Shown piece by piece: positions 8,820-17,912 of a DNA stretch of 64,000 nucleotides (the stretch's first letter is position 1; each line of letters opens with the position of its first letter). The stretch covers positions 36,058 to 100,057 of the forward strand of contig DAIOEN010000002.1 of the NCBI GenBank assembly GCA_036746235.1, given 5' to 3'. Made by a program: the position numbers and the translations under genes. The notes beneath the pieces are model-generated. The model searched no databases. It saw nothing but the letters and a program-made list of their open reading frames with translations, and was not told the origin of the DNA. This DNA comes from CALARM01 sp036746235. Lineage in GTDB: Bacteria > Vulcanimicrobiota > SpSt-956 > JAKJGF01.

Positions 8820-9653
8820 ATGAAATTACCTGAAAACTTTAAGATTACAGGATCTGTTGATGAAATTTACTGGCAATTAAAAGATACAACGGACATATTT
8901 GTAACAGAAGGTAAAAAACCCTGGGCCTTCGGATGCCTGGGAGCAATATTATTCATCTCACTCTTTACATTAATACCATTAATATTTGTATCTTCGCCGT
9001 CAGAAGATGCCTCATACAGGTTCTGGGTATATTTTATGGTTTTTATCTTTGCTGTAGTTATGATTATTATGGCAGCAGCGAAACATAAAGCAGGATTTGG
9101 CAAGAAAAAAGAATCACTTGATATGATGCTGGGAATAATAGAAGCAGTAAGAGATGATTTAAGGAATAAAGGAATTATGACCCTGACCTGTGAATTTGCA
9201 CCAAGAAACAGGCCGGTAGAATCTGACCAGAAGGCCAGTGAACCGAGATTTTCCAGTGTAAGGAGAATAAAATATAAATATAAAACAGCAGATTTTAGAT
9301 TCACCATGCTTGACGGTAATATCCTGAAAGTCCGCATCTATACGAAAGAAAGAGAAAAAATAAAAGTAGATCACAGAACAAAAAGATATTTCAGAAAAAA
9401 ATTTCTTCTGAAAATCCGGCTGGATATAAATCATAAATGTTATGATATGGCCCGTTTTAACGATGGAGTCTACAGAAATTATCAGCTTACCCCTAATATA
9501 GTAATTTCAAGGGTAAGTAAAGGCGAGAACCATATGTCAATGAAAGCAGTACTGTCAAAGTTAGATCAATATTCAGGCAGACAGGTAGCAGGAATGATAA
9601 AGGGCATCTATTCGGGAGTAAAATTTAAAAAATTTTCGCACGTTCCAACATAG
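8820..9653 (+). CDS. Two-helix membrane protein, unknown
   Basis: A 277-residue protein I do not recognise. Two hydrophobic segments at about 38-58 and 68-87 form a hairpin; the rest is basic and soluble, with many Lys/Arg and beta-rich stretches (residues 120-230). There is no catalytic motif. The start is clear: AAGGGGGG precedes ATG by 7-8 nt. It follows the glycosyltransferase by 114 nt containing a possible TATAAT at 8728, so it may have its own promoter. Confidence 0.75.
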   Translation: MKLPENFKITGSVDEIYWQLKDTTDIFVTEGKKPWAFGCLGAILFISLFTLIPLIFVSSPSEDASYRFWVYFMVFIFAVVMIIMAAAKHKAGFGKKKESLDMMLGIIEAVRDDLRNKGIMTLTCEFAPRNRPVESDQKASEPRFSSVRRIKYKYKTADFRFTMLDGNILKVRIYTKEREKIKVDHRTKRYFRKKFLLKIRLDINHKCYDMARFNDGVYRNYQLTPNIVISRVSKGENHMSMKAVLSKLDQYSGRQVAGMIKGIYSGVKFKKFSHVPT

Positions 9654-9826
9654 ACCGGTCATAATCGTAACGGACAACGCATGACAGAAGGATAAAAACT
9701 TACAGATTACCTGGTATCATATTTAGCGATGTTAAAACTTAGTACCGTAACAGGTAAATTCGTAATAATTTATGAATTATTTAGTGAGCGGTAATCAGAA
9801 TAATTTAGCAAAATATTTTTTCAGAT
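9654..9826. other. Intergenic region with dispersed repeat
   Basis: Non-coding. Bases 9737-9764 hold ACTTAGTACCGTAACAGG..., one of three related copies in the window (also at 23530 and 59827). Confidence 0.5.
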
Positions 9827-10930
9827 ATGTATCAAATCAGCAGTATAAAAAATAATACAGAAGAATTTATTTCATCTCTGCACCATGGGAGTCCCTATAA
9901 ACCATTAAGTGTAAAAATAAAACTTACATGGAACTGTAATCTCTCCTGTGTCATGTGTAATTCCACAAGGCAGATGAGAGGAACGCAACTGGGATATAAA
10001 AGAGTCATAGGGCTTGTACAGGAACTTGCGGAAATGGGGTGCAAAAAGATACATTTTTCAGGAGGAGAACCTCTTCTATGGGATGGTTTATTTACCATTG
10101 CAGAATATGCACGGCACAGGAAACATATAAAAGTAAATATCACAACAAACGGAACCCTTCTGAACAGGGAAATGGCAAAAAAATGCCTTCACAGCCGATT
10201 TAAAACCATATCGGTTTCACTGGATTCACCTGATGAGTCAATTCATGATATGATAAGAGGTGCAGGAAACTGGAGAAAAACCATAGAAGGGATAAAAAAC
10301 CTTGTAAAAGAAAAAGAACTGGCCGAAAGGGGAACTAAAATAAGGCTCAATGTTGTTGTAAGCAAATTGAACTATAAAAGCCTTCATAAACTGCCTGAAC
10401 TGGCATCTTCTCTGGCAATAGATTATCTCCTCCTCATACCTGTAGATGACCATCTTGGCATGGATTTTAAATTAAATTATGACGAACTCCTTGAATATAA
10501 TACTGAAATAGGTCCGACTCTTGATGAAAAAGGAAATAAATATAACCTCTGGGAATGGCCTGACCAGGCTTTTCCTTTCGGAAAAACTTTTTCATCCCTT
10601 GAATTTTCTTCAAAAGGATTGTATTCTATGGGTATATATGAAAAAATTCCCTGTTTTGCTCCGTGGCTCCATTCTTTTATATCTCCCAGAGGGAGGGTGT
10701 TTATCTGCTGTATGACTAAAGATGTGGGAGTACTGGGGAAAATTAAAAAGAAAAATTTCAAAGAAATATGGGAAGGGGACCTGTACAAACAGGCCAGGCA
10801 TATAATGCTCAAAACACGCTTCCCCGAATGTTTCAGATGTGATAGCTTTATAAAGGAAAATATACAGATATCCAGATATTTATTTCATAATGATAGAAAA
10901 AATGAAACTCCTTTGCTTGCAAAAAAATAA
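9827..10930 (+). CDS. Radical SAM/SPASM-domain protein
   Basis: A 367-residue radical SAM protein. The 4Fe-4S cluster motif CNLSCVMC gives Cys37, Cys41 and Cys44 (CX3CX2C). SFSGGEPLLW-like FSGGEPLLW and NITTNGTLL are further radical SAM landmarks. A C-terminal SPASM-type cysteine set (CFAPWLHSF, FICC, then CFRCD near the end) would hold auxiliary iron-sulfur clusters, as in PqqE and anaerobic sulfatase maturases that modify peptides or proteins. No precursor peptide is evident next to it. It is followed after 41 nt by a receiver protein. The start at 9827 lacks a clear Shine-Dalgarno. Confidence 0.9.
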   Translation: MYQISSIKNNTEEFISSLHHGSPYKPLSVKIKLTWNCNLSCVMCNSTRQMRGTQLGYKRVIGLVQELAEMGCKKIHFSGGEPLLWDGLFTIAEYARHRKHIKVNITTNGTLLNREMAKKCLHSRFKTISVSLDSPDESIHDMIRGAGNWRKTIEGIKNLVKEKELAERGTKIRLNVVVSKLNYKSLHKLPELASSLAIDYLLLIPVDDHLGMDFKLNYDELLEYNTEIGPTLDEKGNKYNLWEWPDQAFPFGKTFSSLEFSSKGLYSMGIYEKIPCFAPWLHSFISPRGRVFICCMTKDVGVLGKIKKKNFKEIWEGDLYKQARHIMLKTRFPECFRCDSFIKENIQISRYLFHNDRKNETPLLAKK

Positions 10931-10971
10931 TAGGGGAAGAGAAAAAAGTCAATAAATATTGAGGTTATAGC

Positions 10972-11355
10972 TTGAAAAGAAAAATTCTTGTAATAGATGA
11001 TAAAGAAGAACTGCTTATGCTTCTGGAGATAATATTTCTGGATACAGGCTATGAAACTATCGGTACAACAGAGAGTACCCTGGCAGTTAAATATGCGATG
11101 AAAGAAAAACCGGATATAATAATCCTGGATATCATGATGCCCGGAATGAATGGATGGGATGTATTAAAAGAGATAAAAGGTAACAGTGCCATAAAAAATA
11201 TACCGGTACTTATGCTTTCTGTGAAAGCTGACAGAGAAGACAGGGAAAAGAGTAAGAAACTCGGTGCAGAGGCAATTATGAGAAAACCATTTGAAGCTAA
11301 AAAACTGATTGAAGTGGTAAATAAAATAATTGAAGAGAGAAGTGATATCAAATAA
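10972..11355 (+). CDS. Stand-alone receiver domain protein
   Basis: A 127-residue CheY-like single receiver domain. The acidic pair is at Asp9/Asp10, the phospho-acceptor at Asp53 (IIILDIMMPGMNG) and the conserved Lys at Lys105 (AIMRKPFEAK). It starts with TTG. There is no output domain, so it probably acts by protein contact, most plausibly with the HD-GYP protein encoded immediately downstream. Confidence 0.92.
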   Translation: MKRKILVIDDKEELLMLLEIIFLDTGYETIGTTESTLAVKYAMKEKPDIIILDIMMPGMNGWDVLKEIKGNSAIKNIPVLMLSVKADREDREKSKKLGAEAIMRKPFEAKKLIEVVNKIIEERSDIK

Positions 11356-11379
11356 AATCTCGCGAAAGGATTGAATATA

Positions 11380-12597
11380 TTGAATATAAATCCTGAAAAA
11401 GTAAAAGAAGGTTATAAAAAAATAATAGGAGAAATAAACCTGCCTCATGTGGATTTAAAAAAAGTAGCACCAAAAATCCTTGATGTCATAGTCGATGTAT
11501 TCGGAGCAGACAGAGCAGATCTTGCCATAATCAGAGAAGATTTTGATATAAACCATATGGCTCTTACGGAAGAAAATGCTATAAAATTAAGAATAACAAA
11601 GGGTTATAAAGATGAAGAATGGCATATACTTGTAGAATCGGGAGTACTTATGGAGAGTATCCGTCATGCCATAGTTACAAAAAAAAGTCAGATTTATTCG
11701 GATACGTCTGAAGAATCGCCTGAAAAGCTGGAAATATCCGAGAAACTCGAACATGGATGCTGGATGAATTATGTTCTTGTTATACAGGATAGAGCAATCG
11801 CAAATGTTCATCTTGCAAGTAAAGAAAGATTTTACTATCAGATGGACGAATTAAAGGAACTGGAACATATGAGTCAATTGCTCGCAACTGCCATCAATGT
11901 AGCAGGTCTGTGGGAAAAAGAAAGAATGCTCCTTATGGAATTTATCCATTCCCTTAATGTTGCCCTTGAAGTAAGAGATAAATATACGGCAGGTCATGTG
12001 GAAAGGGTAAAACTCTATTCAGGCCTTATCGCGCAGGAACTAAAACTGCCTGATGACCAGATAGAATTAATTAAAACTGCTGCCATATTGCATGATATAG
12101 GTAAAATCGGTGTAAGTGACAGTGTGCTGAAAAAACCGGGAGCTCTGAACGATGAAGAAAGAAAGGAAATACAGCAGCATGTAGTTATGACAGACGTCAT
12201 ACTTAAAAACCTTTCTCATCTTGATGAAGCAAGACACCTGGCATGTTTTCACCATGAAACCTATAACGGCACAGGATATGTAATGGGTGTCAGCGGAGAA
12301 GACATACCCCTGGGGTCGAGGATCATTTCCATTGCCGATACCTTTGATGCAATGACTTCAAACCGTGCCTACAGAAGAGCCTTTTTCGTAGAAGAAGCCC
12401 TTAATATTATGGAAGATCCCAGTATAAAACAATGGGATAAAAGTATTATAAAAATCTTTGCTATGTTTCTGAGAACAAATAAATTTAAGTCAATAGCCGA
12501 AGAAGAAGGTCTTATTATTTATAAAGACGGTAAATATGACAGAGAAAACAGTTCTCTTAAATTCGAACAATTTACAAATTTTTTCAATAAAAATTAA
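11380..12597 (+). CDS. HD-GYP domain protein (c-di-GMP phosphodiesterase type)
   Basis: A 405-residue protein. The N-terminal half (about 30-180) looks like a GAF-type sensory domain. The C-terminal half is an HD-GYP domain with HVERVKLYSG, HDIGKIG and HHETYNGTGY. The last motif reads GYV instead of the textbook GYP, a tolerated change. HD-GYP proteins hydrolyse cyclic di-GMP. I chose the second TTG, at 11380, because AAAGGA (11365-11370) sits 9 nt before it but abuts the first TTG at 11371. It follows the receiver gene by 24 nt, suggesting a split two-component regulator: receiver plus phosphodiesterase. Confidence 0.9.
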   Translation: MNINPEKVKEGYKKIIGEINLPHVDLKKVAPKILDVIVDVFGADRADLAIIREDFDINHMALTEENAIKLRITKGYKDEEWHILVESGVLMESIRHAIVTKKSQIYSDTSEESPEKLEISEKLEHGCWMNYVLVIQDRAIANVHLASKERFYYQMDELKELEHMSQLLATAINVAGLWEKERMLLMEFIHSLNVALEVRDKYTAGHVERVKLYSGLIAQELKLPDDQIELIKTAAILHDIGKIGVSDSVLKKPGALNDEERKEIQQHVVMTDVILKNLSHLDEARHLACFHHETYNGTGYVMGVSGEDIPLGSRIISIADTFDAMTSNRAYRRAFFVEEALNIMEDPSIKQWDKSIIKIFAMFLRTNKFKSIAEEEGLIIYKDGKYDRENSSLKFEQFTNFFNKN

Positions 12598-12623
12598 TAT
12601 TTCTGTATGATGGAGGATTTTAT

Positions 12624-14054
12624 ATGAAAAAAATATTATGTCTTATAGTTATAATCACTGTTATATCCCTTTCTATCGTTCTTGCACAGCAAAAAACCTG
12701 TCCTAACTGCAAAGCGGAATGCAAAGTGGAATATAAACTCTGTCCGTTCTGCGGATATAAATTCGAAGAACCTCCTCCTGCCACAGGTAATCAGTCAGGA
12801 GGACAGTTAATTATAACGAAAATAGAACCTCTTCAGGGCCCTCCCGGCTCACAGGTGAAAATAAGTGCCCAGAATGTTCAGGCAGGGAATCTGGGTATAT
12901 ACAGGGTGGATTTTAACGGTGTTACGGCTCTCATTGAATCTGTTCAGTCTGACGGTATATATGTCATAGTTCCACAGAATGTTACAAGTGGCCCCATAAA
13001 CGTCTATGTAAACAATGAACAGATCAGTTATATGGGTTATTCTTATTTTACGGCAGGCACTGCTCCTGTCATGGCAACTCCTCAAACCACAGTCGACACA
13101 GGTATGACAACAACCAGTATAACTGCACTGCAGAATCAGACGCCTGTGGTTCAAACAAATGTACCGACACCGGTAGCTCCTCCTGTTCCTACGGCTCCCT
13201 TAAGTGTAACGAATATACCTGCCGGTACCCTGGGTATTGGGAAAATCGTTTATACGTCATGGGATAAAAATAAAAGCTATGAAGATATATGGGTAATAAA
13301 ATCAGGAAGTAAATCCCCTGTAAATATAACTCATGATACCAATTGTGACACAAATCCCTGCTGGTCACCTGACGGAAAATCAATAGCCTTTACCTCAACA
13401 AGAGAAGGAAACAGGGAAATCTATGTTATGAGCCAGGATGGTACACAGATAAGAAATCTTACAGGCAATTCCTTCTGGAATGATAACCCCGACTGGTCAC
13501 CTAAAAATAATAAGATAGCCTTTGAAAGCTGGAGAGATGGAAATCTTGAGATATATTCCATGAATACAGACGGAAGAGGCCAGGTAAATCTGACGAAAAC
13601 TGCAAAAGATGATGTAGAACCTTGCTGGTCTCCTGACGGAACAAAAATAACCTTTACAAGCAACAGAGAACAGAATTTCGAAATATTTATTATGAACTCA
13701 GACGGAAGTGGCCAGCACAATCTGACCAGAGCCGGTACTACAGATGAAAAAGAGCCTTCCTGGTCACCTGACGGAACAAAAATAGCCTATACCTGTCATA
13801 AAGACAGTCAGGACGACATATATATCATGACTGTAAAAGGCACAAATCAGGTAAATTTAACAAATAATCCGATCTCGGACGATCGTTCCCCATGCTGGTC
13901 TCCTGACAGTAAAAAAATTGCCTTCATGTCAAACAGGAGCACTACAGCAGAATCTAACTACTGGGAAATATGTATTATAAATGTTGATGGAAGTAAAGTA
14001 ATTAACCTGACAAATAATTCTTACTGGGATGGATTCCCCAGATGGGTCAAATAA
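12624..14054 (+). CDS. Secreted zinc-ribbon / IPT / PD40 beta-propeller protein
   Basis: A 476-residue exported protein. Signal peptide at 1-21; a zinc ribbon follows (Cys26, Cys29, Cys40, Cys43); an IPT/TIG immunoglobulin-like domain at about 60-135; a Thr/Pro-rich linker to about 195; then a TolB-like six-bladed propeller with repeated WSPDGKSIAFTS and NREIYVM motifs. A zinc ribbon straight after a signal peptide is unusual for the cell exterior. TolB-like propellers bind proteins in the envelope; no tol-pal genes are here. The start follows GGAGG well. It is the last gene of the 10972-14054 run. Confidence 0.9.
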   Translation: MKKILCLIVIITVISLSIVLAQQKTCPNCKAECKVEYKLCPFCGYKFEEPPPATGNQSGGQLIITKIEPLQGPPGSQVKISAQNVQAGNLGIYRVDFNGVTALIESVQSDGIYVIVPQNVTSGPINVYVNNEQISYMGYSYFTAGTAPVMATPQTTVDTGMTTTSITALQNQTPVVQTNVPTPVAPPVPTAPLSVTNIPAGTLGIGKIVYTSWDKNKSYEDIWVIKSGSKSPVNITHDTNCDTNPCWSPDGKSIAFTSTREGNREIYVMSQDGTQIRNLTGNSFWNDNPDWSPKNNKIAFESWRDGNLEIYSMNTDGRGQVNLTKTAKDDVEPCWSPDGTKITFTSNREQNFEIFIMNSDGSGQHNLTRAGTTDEKEPSWSPDGTKIAYTCHKDSQDDIYIMTVKGTNQVNLTNNPISDDRSPCWSPDSKKIAFMSNRSTTAESNYWEICIINVDGSKVINLTNNSYWDGFPRWVK

Positions 14055-14376
14055 AACAGGGATTTATGGGATTTATGGGATTGACAGGAAAAGTCTGGCA
14101 CCAGATATTTTGTAATTAATGTCTTCCCATAACGCTATAACATTGGGCTTTGCCTGTATGGTGCTCTGGAGGAAAAATATCACGGCAGAGCAGGTGTGTT
14201 TTAATCGCATATAAGACAATGTGGCATGATGTAAGCTCTATCAAACATGTATGTTCCAGTTTAGATTTTTCCGGAAGAGCGCCATACAGGCAAAGCCGGG
14301 CGATTGTATTTAGTGGAGTATTTACCGATGCCAGCTCTCAGGTGCTGACAATATTTCTGACCGGGCACTATGAATG
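14055..14376. repeat. Intergenic region with long inverted repeat
   Basis: No convincing gene. A 34-36-nt imperfect inverted repeat with arms at 14145-14178 and 14263-14298 shares the core GGCTTTGCCTGTATGG. The arms enclose about 85 nt. An 85-codon frame on the plus strand runs through it but has no homology-like features and overlaps the next gene. Confidence 0.6.
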
Positions 14377-14586
14377 TTATTTATTGGCACGGGTACCATC
14401 CAGGTAAGACATGATCAGTTTTATTTCTTCCTGCATCTGTTCCACTCTGTTTCTTGCAAGTTCGCGGAAATGTCCTTCACTCTCTGCAGTAGTCAGAGTC
14501 TCCTGGAATATATCGCTTATAGATTTATTCGGAGCTATTTGAATTAATTTTTTCAGTTTTGTATCATTTAATTGCTTCAGATTCAT
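14377..14586 (-). CDS. Small protein, 69 residues, unknown
   Basis: A short, highly charged, probably all-helical protein (begins MNLKQLNDTKLKKLIQ; contains HFRELARNRVEQMQEEIKLI). No metal sites or membrane segment. The ATG at 14586 is fixed by AAGGGAG 8 nt upstream. A consensus-like promoter lies just upstream (14661-14689), which makes it a real gene despite its size. I do not recognise the family. Confidence 0.65.
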   Translation of the reverse strand: MNLKQLNDTKLKKLIQIAPNKSISDIFQETLTTAESEGHFRELARNRVEQMQEEIKLIMSYLDGTRANK

Positions 14587-14660
14587 AAGCGAAACTCCCT
14601 TAATCGACAAACAAATTTTTTATCATAAAATCCGGACATAATTCTCAGTGCCCTATGGTA

Positions 14661-14689
14661 AGTTTACATAAAAGATATAACTTTGTCAA
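14661..14689 (-). promoter_or_regulatory. Sigma-70-type promoter
   Basis: On the minus strand: TTGACA, a 17-nt spacer, then TAAACT. It points at the 69-residue gene starting at 14586. Confidence 0.75.
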
Positions 14690-14706
14690 ATTTATCTAAA
14701 AAATTT

Positions 14707-17496
14707 TTATTTCTTTTTTTTAGTTCCTTTTCTCTTATTAGAAGATTTCTTCCTGCTATCCAGTTTTCTCTTTAATGAAGAAGTATATTCATGTAAACTT
14801 CTCGTATAATTCTCATTGTAAGGAGCAAGTTCTATAGCTCTCTTTACAGCTTCTACAGCCCAGTCAAACTTGCCAAGACTGTAATAGGCAAGGGATAGAT
14901 TATAATGGGCATTGGCAAAATCAGGGTTTTCTTCCAGAGCTATTTTATATTCCTTTATGGCAAGATTGAATTTTCCCCTGTTATAGTACACACAGCCCAG
15001 ATTATTATGGGCCAGAGAAAAATCAGGGTCAAGTTCTATGGCTCTCTTATGATATTCCATGGCCTCATCAAGATTTCCCATACAATAATAAACCTCTCCC
15101 AGAGTATTATAAACTTTAGGATTGGCGGGAAATAATTGAAGGGATTTATTGTAAGCCTCAATAGCCTCTTTAAAGAGCCTCAATTTTTGATAGGCATTTC
15201 CAAGATTGGAATAAGCAAGATCATATAAAGGATTGAGCTCTATGGCTTTTTTATAATATTCAATAGATTTTTCCGATGATCCATGATTACAGTAATAACA
15301 TCCAAGGTTATTATATGCTACAGGATAATATGGGGCAAGCTCAATAGCTTTTTCATAATGTTCCCTTGCTTCGTCCACAAGTTCACAGCTATATAAAAAC
15401 TCACCGTAACTGTTGTGGAGAAAAGCCTGATCCGGATTTTTTTCAAAGGCCATTCTATAAATTTTCCTGGCTTCTGCCGTTTTGCCAAGTTTATAATATG
15501 ACAGAGCCAGATTTTCCCAGGCAATCATATAAGCAGGTGATAGTTCTACTGTTTTCTGATAATATTCTATGGCCCTGGGATAGTCCTGAAAGTTATAATA
15601 AGTAGTTCCCAGGTTATTATAAGCCAGATAATAGGACGGATCAAGCTGGATGGCTTTTTTATAATACTTAATTGCCCGTTCTATATCTGATTGTTCATAG
15701 TATATTTCACCGAGATTTCTATAAATAAATGCATCTGTAATACCAAGATCAATAAGTATGTTATATTCTTCTATGGATTTATCAAGTTCTCTTAATCTGT
15801 AATAAATAGAAGCAAGATTCAAATGAGCAAGAGCAAATTTCTCATTTAATTCTATGGCCTTTTTATACTGCAGACCTGCTTCCTGAAGTTTATCCTGCCT
15901 GAAATAAACACAGCCAAGATTATTATAGGCCATAGAGAAGGTTCCATCCAGTTCTATAGCTTTCTTAAACTCCTCTTCTGCCTCGGTAAGTTTCTCAAAC
16001 TGTAAATAAAGCTGTCCCAGCTTGTTATGAATGGAAGGAACAGAAGGGGAAATCTCCAGAGCTTTCGTATAGTTTTCCAGTGACAGTTCGAAATTTCCCA
16101 TTTCATAATAAATCTTACCAAGTCCTCCGTAAGCTACTGTATCGCAGGGATCATATTCAATTAATTTTTTATATTCTTCAATAGCAAGTTCTGTCTGTCC
16201 CTGGTTTCTATAGGCCAGAGCTATATTTCTCCTTATAACCGCACAGTCCGGTTCTATTTCCAGGGCTTTTTCAAAATATTCTATGGCTGATTGAATATCA
16301 TTCTGTTCATAAAGTATGAGAGCTAGATCATTATAGGCCATTGATGAATCAGGCTCCAGATCGATTAATTTCTTATATTCTTCAATGGCAAGATCTATTT
16401 TTTTCTGTTCATAATAAAGATTGGCCAGATTTCTATGGGTCTCTACGAGATCGGGTTCTATATGAAGGGCTCTCTTATATTCTATGAGGGCTTCATCAAT
16501 TCTGCCCTGACGGTAATAAACAAGGCCGAGATTATTCCGTATCATTCCGTCTTCATTTAATTCCATAGCCAGAGTATACTGTGCTATAGAATCATCATAT
16601 TTTTCCATTAAATAATACGTATATCCAAGATCATTATGTATGGACGGATCATCAGGAGATAACTCTATAGCTTTTTTGTAATGTTCCACAGCTTCTTCAT
16701 ACTGGCCGAAAGCACGGTAGGTACAGGCAAGATTATAATAAGTAATAGCATAATCAGGCCTTATTTCTATGGACTTTTTATAATTCTCCAGTGATAAATC
16801 TCTGTTTCCCAGTTCCAGATAGGTAAGGCCAAGATTATTATAAGCAGACGCCAGTGCAGGATCCCATTCTATAGCTTTCTTATACGCTTCTATAGCTTCA
16901 TCATATTTTCCCTCATTATAAAGTATAAGACCTTTTGAATTATACTCTATGGCTTTCGATGCTTTTTCTTCTATCTCTTTGAGCCTTGCATCGACAATCT
17001 TATTGTAAAGGTCTGTTTTCACAGTGTAGAGAGATTCATAAGGTATATCATAAAGTTCAGTCACAGAACCTCTGATAGAACTTCTTACAGGTTCTTCCTG
17101 ACAATCATGTTCTCTGTAAGACAGAAAAGGAGAAACATTTATATGGGGTGGAAGAGGCAGATTATGAAAATAGGCATATTTTGTGCTTTCAAAAAAACAC
17201 CTGTTACAGCGATATATATATACTTTAGAAGGAATATTCGGAGCAACAGGATTTTGAACAGCTTCAGACCTGTCTTCCTGTTCCGAAGTTTCACACGTCT
17301 TAACTGTTTCTGCTACTGCTCCACGAAAAACCTTTCCATGAGGTTCTTCTGTTTTAAAATATCCATCTAACCTGCGTAAAAATTGTTCCTTTATTTTTCT
17401 GAATTCGGGAAGACTTTCTTTACGGGCAAGTAAAAGTTCTTTTTTTATAGATTTATTTCCACAGGCAGGACATCTGCCAAATAAAGTTCCTAACAT
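14707..17496 (-). CDS. Large TPR protein with N-terminal zinc ribbon
   Basis: A 929-residue protein. The N-terminus holds a probable split zinc site: CPAC at 9-12 and a later CNRC near residue 135. A linker follows, then about 22 TPR units fill residues 165-900, many with the consensus AYNNLGLTYLELG / AIEYYKKAIELDP. The C-terminus is a Lys-rich tail ending KKKK. No signal peptide or enzyme domain. It probably acts as a cytosolic scaffold. The start follows AGGGGAA. The Hfq-like gene lies 66 nt upstream on the same strand, so the two are probably one transcript. Confidence 0.93.
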   Translation of the reverse strand: MLGTLFGRCPACGNKSIKKELLLARKESLPEFRKIKEQFLRRLDGYFKTEEPHGKVFRGAVAETVKTCETSEQEDRSEAVQNPVAPNIPSKVYIYRCNRCFFESTKYAYFHNLPLPPHINVSPFLSYREHDCQEEPVRSSIRGSVTELYDIPYESLYTVKTDLYNKIVDARLKEIEEKASKAIEYNSKGLILYNEGKYDEAIEAYKKAIEWDPALASAYNNLGLTYLELGNRDLSLENYKKSIEIRPDYAITYYNLACTYRAFGQYEEAVEHYKKAIELSPDDPSIHNDLGYTYYLMEKYDDSIAQYTLAMELNEDGMIRNNLGLVYYRQGRIDEALIEYKRALHIEPDLVETHRNLANLYYEQKKIDLAIEEYKKLIDLEPDSSMAYNDLALILYEQNDIQSAIEYFEKALEIEPDCAVIRRNIALAYRNQGQTELAIEEYKKLIEYDPCDTVAYGGLGKIYYEMGNFELSLENYTKALEISPSVPSIHNKLGQLYLQFEKLTEAEEEFKKAIELDGTFSMAYNNLGCVYFRQDKLQEAGLQYKKAIELNEKFALAHLNLASIYYRLRELDKSIEEYNILIDLGITDAFIYRNLGEIYYEQSDIERAIKYYKKAIQLDPSYYLAYNNLGTTYYNFQDYPRAIEYYQKTVELSPAYMIAWENLALSYYKLGKTAEARKIYRMAFEKNPDQAFLHNSYGEFLYSCELVDEAREHYEKAIELAPYYPVAYNNLGCYYCNHGSSEKSIEYYKKAIELNPLYDLAYSNLGNAYQKLRLFKEAIEAYNKSLQLFPANPKVYNTLGEVYYCMGNLDEAMEYHKRAIELDPDFSLAHNNLGCVYYNRGKFNLAIKEYKIALEENPDFANAHYNLSLAYYSLGKFDWAVEAVKRAIELAPYNENYTRSLHEYTSSLKRKLDSRKKSSNKRKGTKKKK

Positions 17497-17562
17497 ATAA
17501 TTTCCCCTAAAAATAATTTAAATAAAAATATGAGTCTATTGTCTTTAGAAGGGGAAAACATA

Positions 17563-17820
17563 TCAGCAGGTAAGATATCCTTTAATAGCGTGTCTATATA
17601 TAAGGCATTCCTTATCATCTGAAATTGAAAGTTTTATATTCCATCTGTCAAACCATTTAATACGGCCCTTCATCTTCTCTCCGTCTCTGAAAATAATCTC
17701 TATATTTTTATTATTTTCTATAAGGTCATTAAAAAATTTATTAGTCAGATGTTCCGCATCAATCTGAGGCTCTTTATCCTGTTTGACTTCAGTCTTTTCT
17801 GTTTCACAGGTTTCAGTCAT
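17563..17820 (-). CDS. Divergent Hfq-like Sm-fold RNA-binding protein
   Basis: An 85-residue protein whose residues 27-84 match the Sm1-Sm2 layout of Hfq: a helix (LTNKFFNDLIENNK), Sm1 strands NIEIIFRDGEKMKGRIKWFD, then the Sm2 signature CLIYRHAIKGYL, close to the YKHA motif of Hfq. An acidic, hydrophilic tail of about 25 residues precedes the domain. Hfq hexamers pair small RNAs with mRNAs. The Gln8-type RNA contact is not obvious, and Trp residues (KWFDRW) replace the usual ESFDQF. It could alternatively be an Sm-fold protein with another role. The start has AAAGGAT. Confidence 0.8.
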   Translation of the reverse strand: MTETCETEKTEVKQDKEPQIDAEHLTNKFFNDLIENNKNIEIIFRDGEKMKGRIKWFDRWNIKLSISDDKECLIYRHAIKGYLTC

Positions 17821-17912
17821 TATAATATCCTTTCTAACCTGAAATAATACGTAATGAAATTCTCAAATTCTACAAGAAATAGAAAATTCCTTTTATAAGA
17901 ATCTATTGTTTA

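Noticed and set aside
14150..14407. 85-codon frame on the plus strand
   Set aside because: It runs through a long inverted repeat, overlaps the 3' end of a better gene on the other strand, starts with TTG without a ribosome site and has no recognisable composition.
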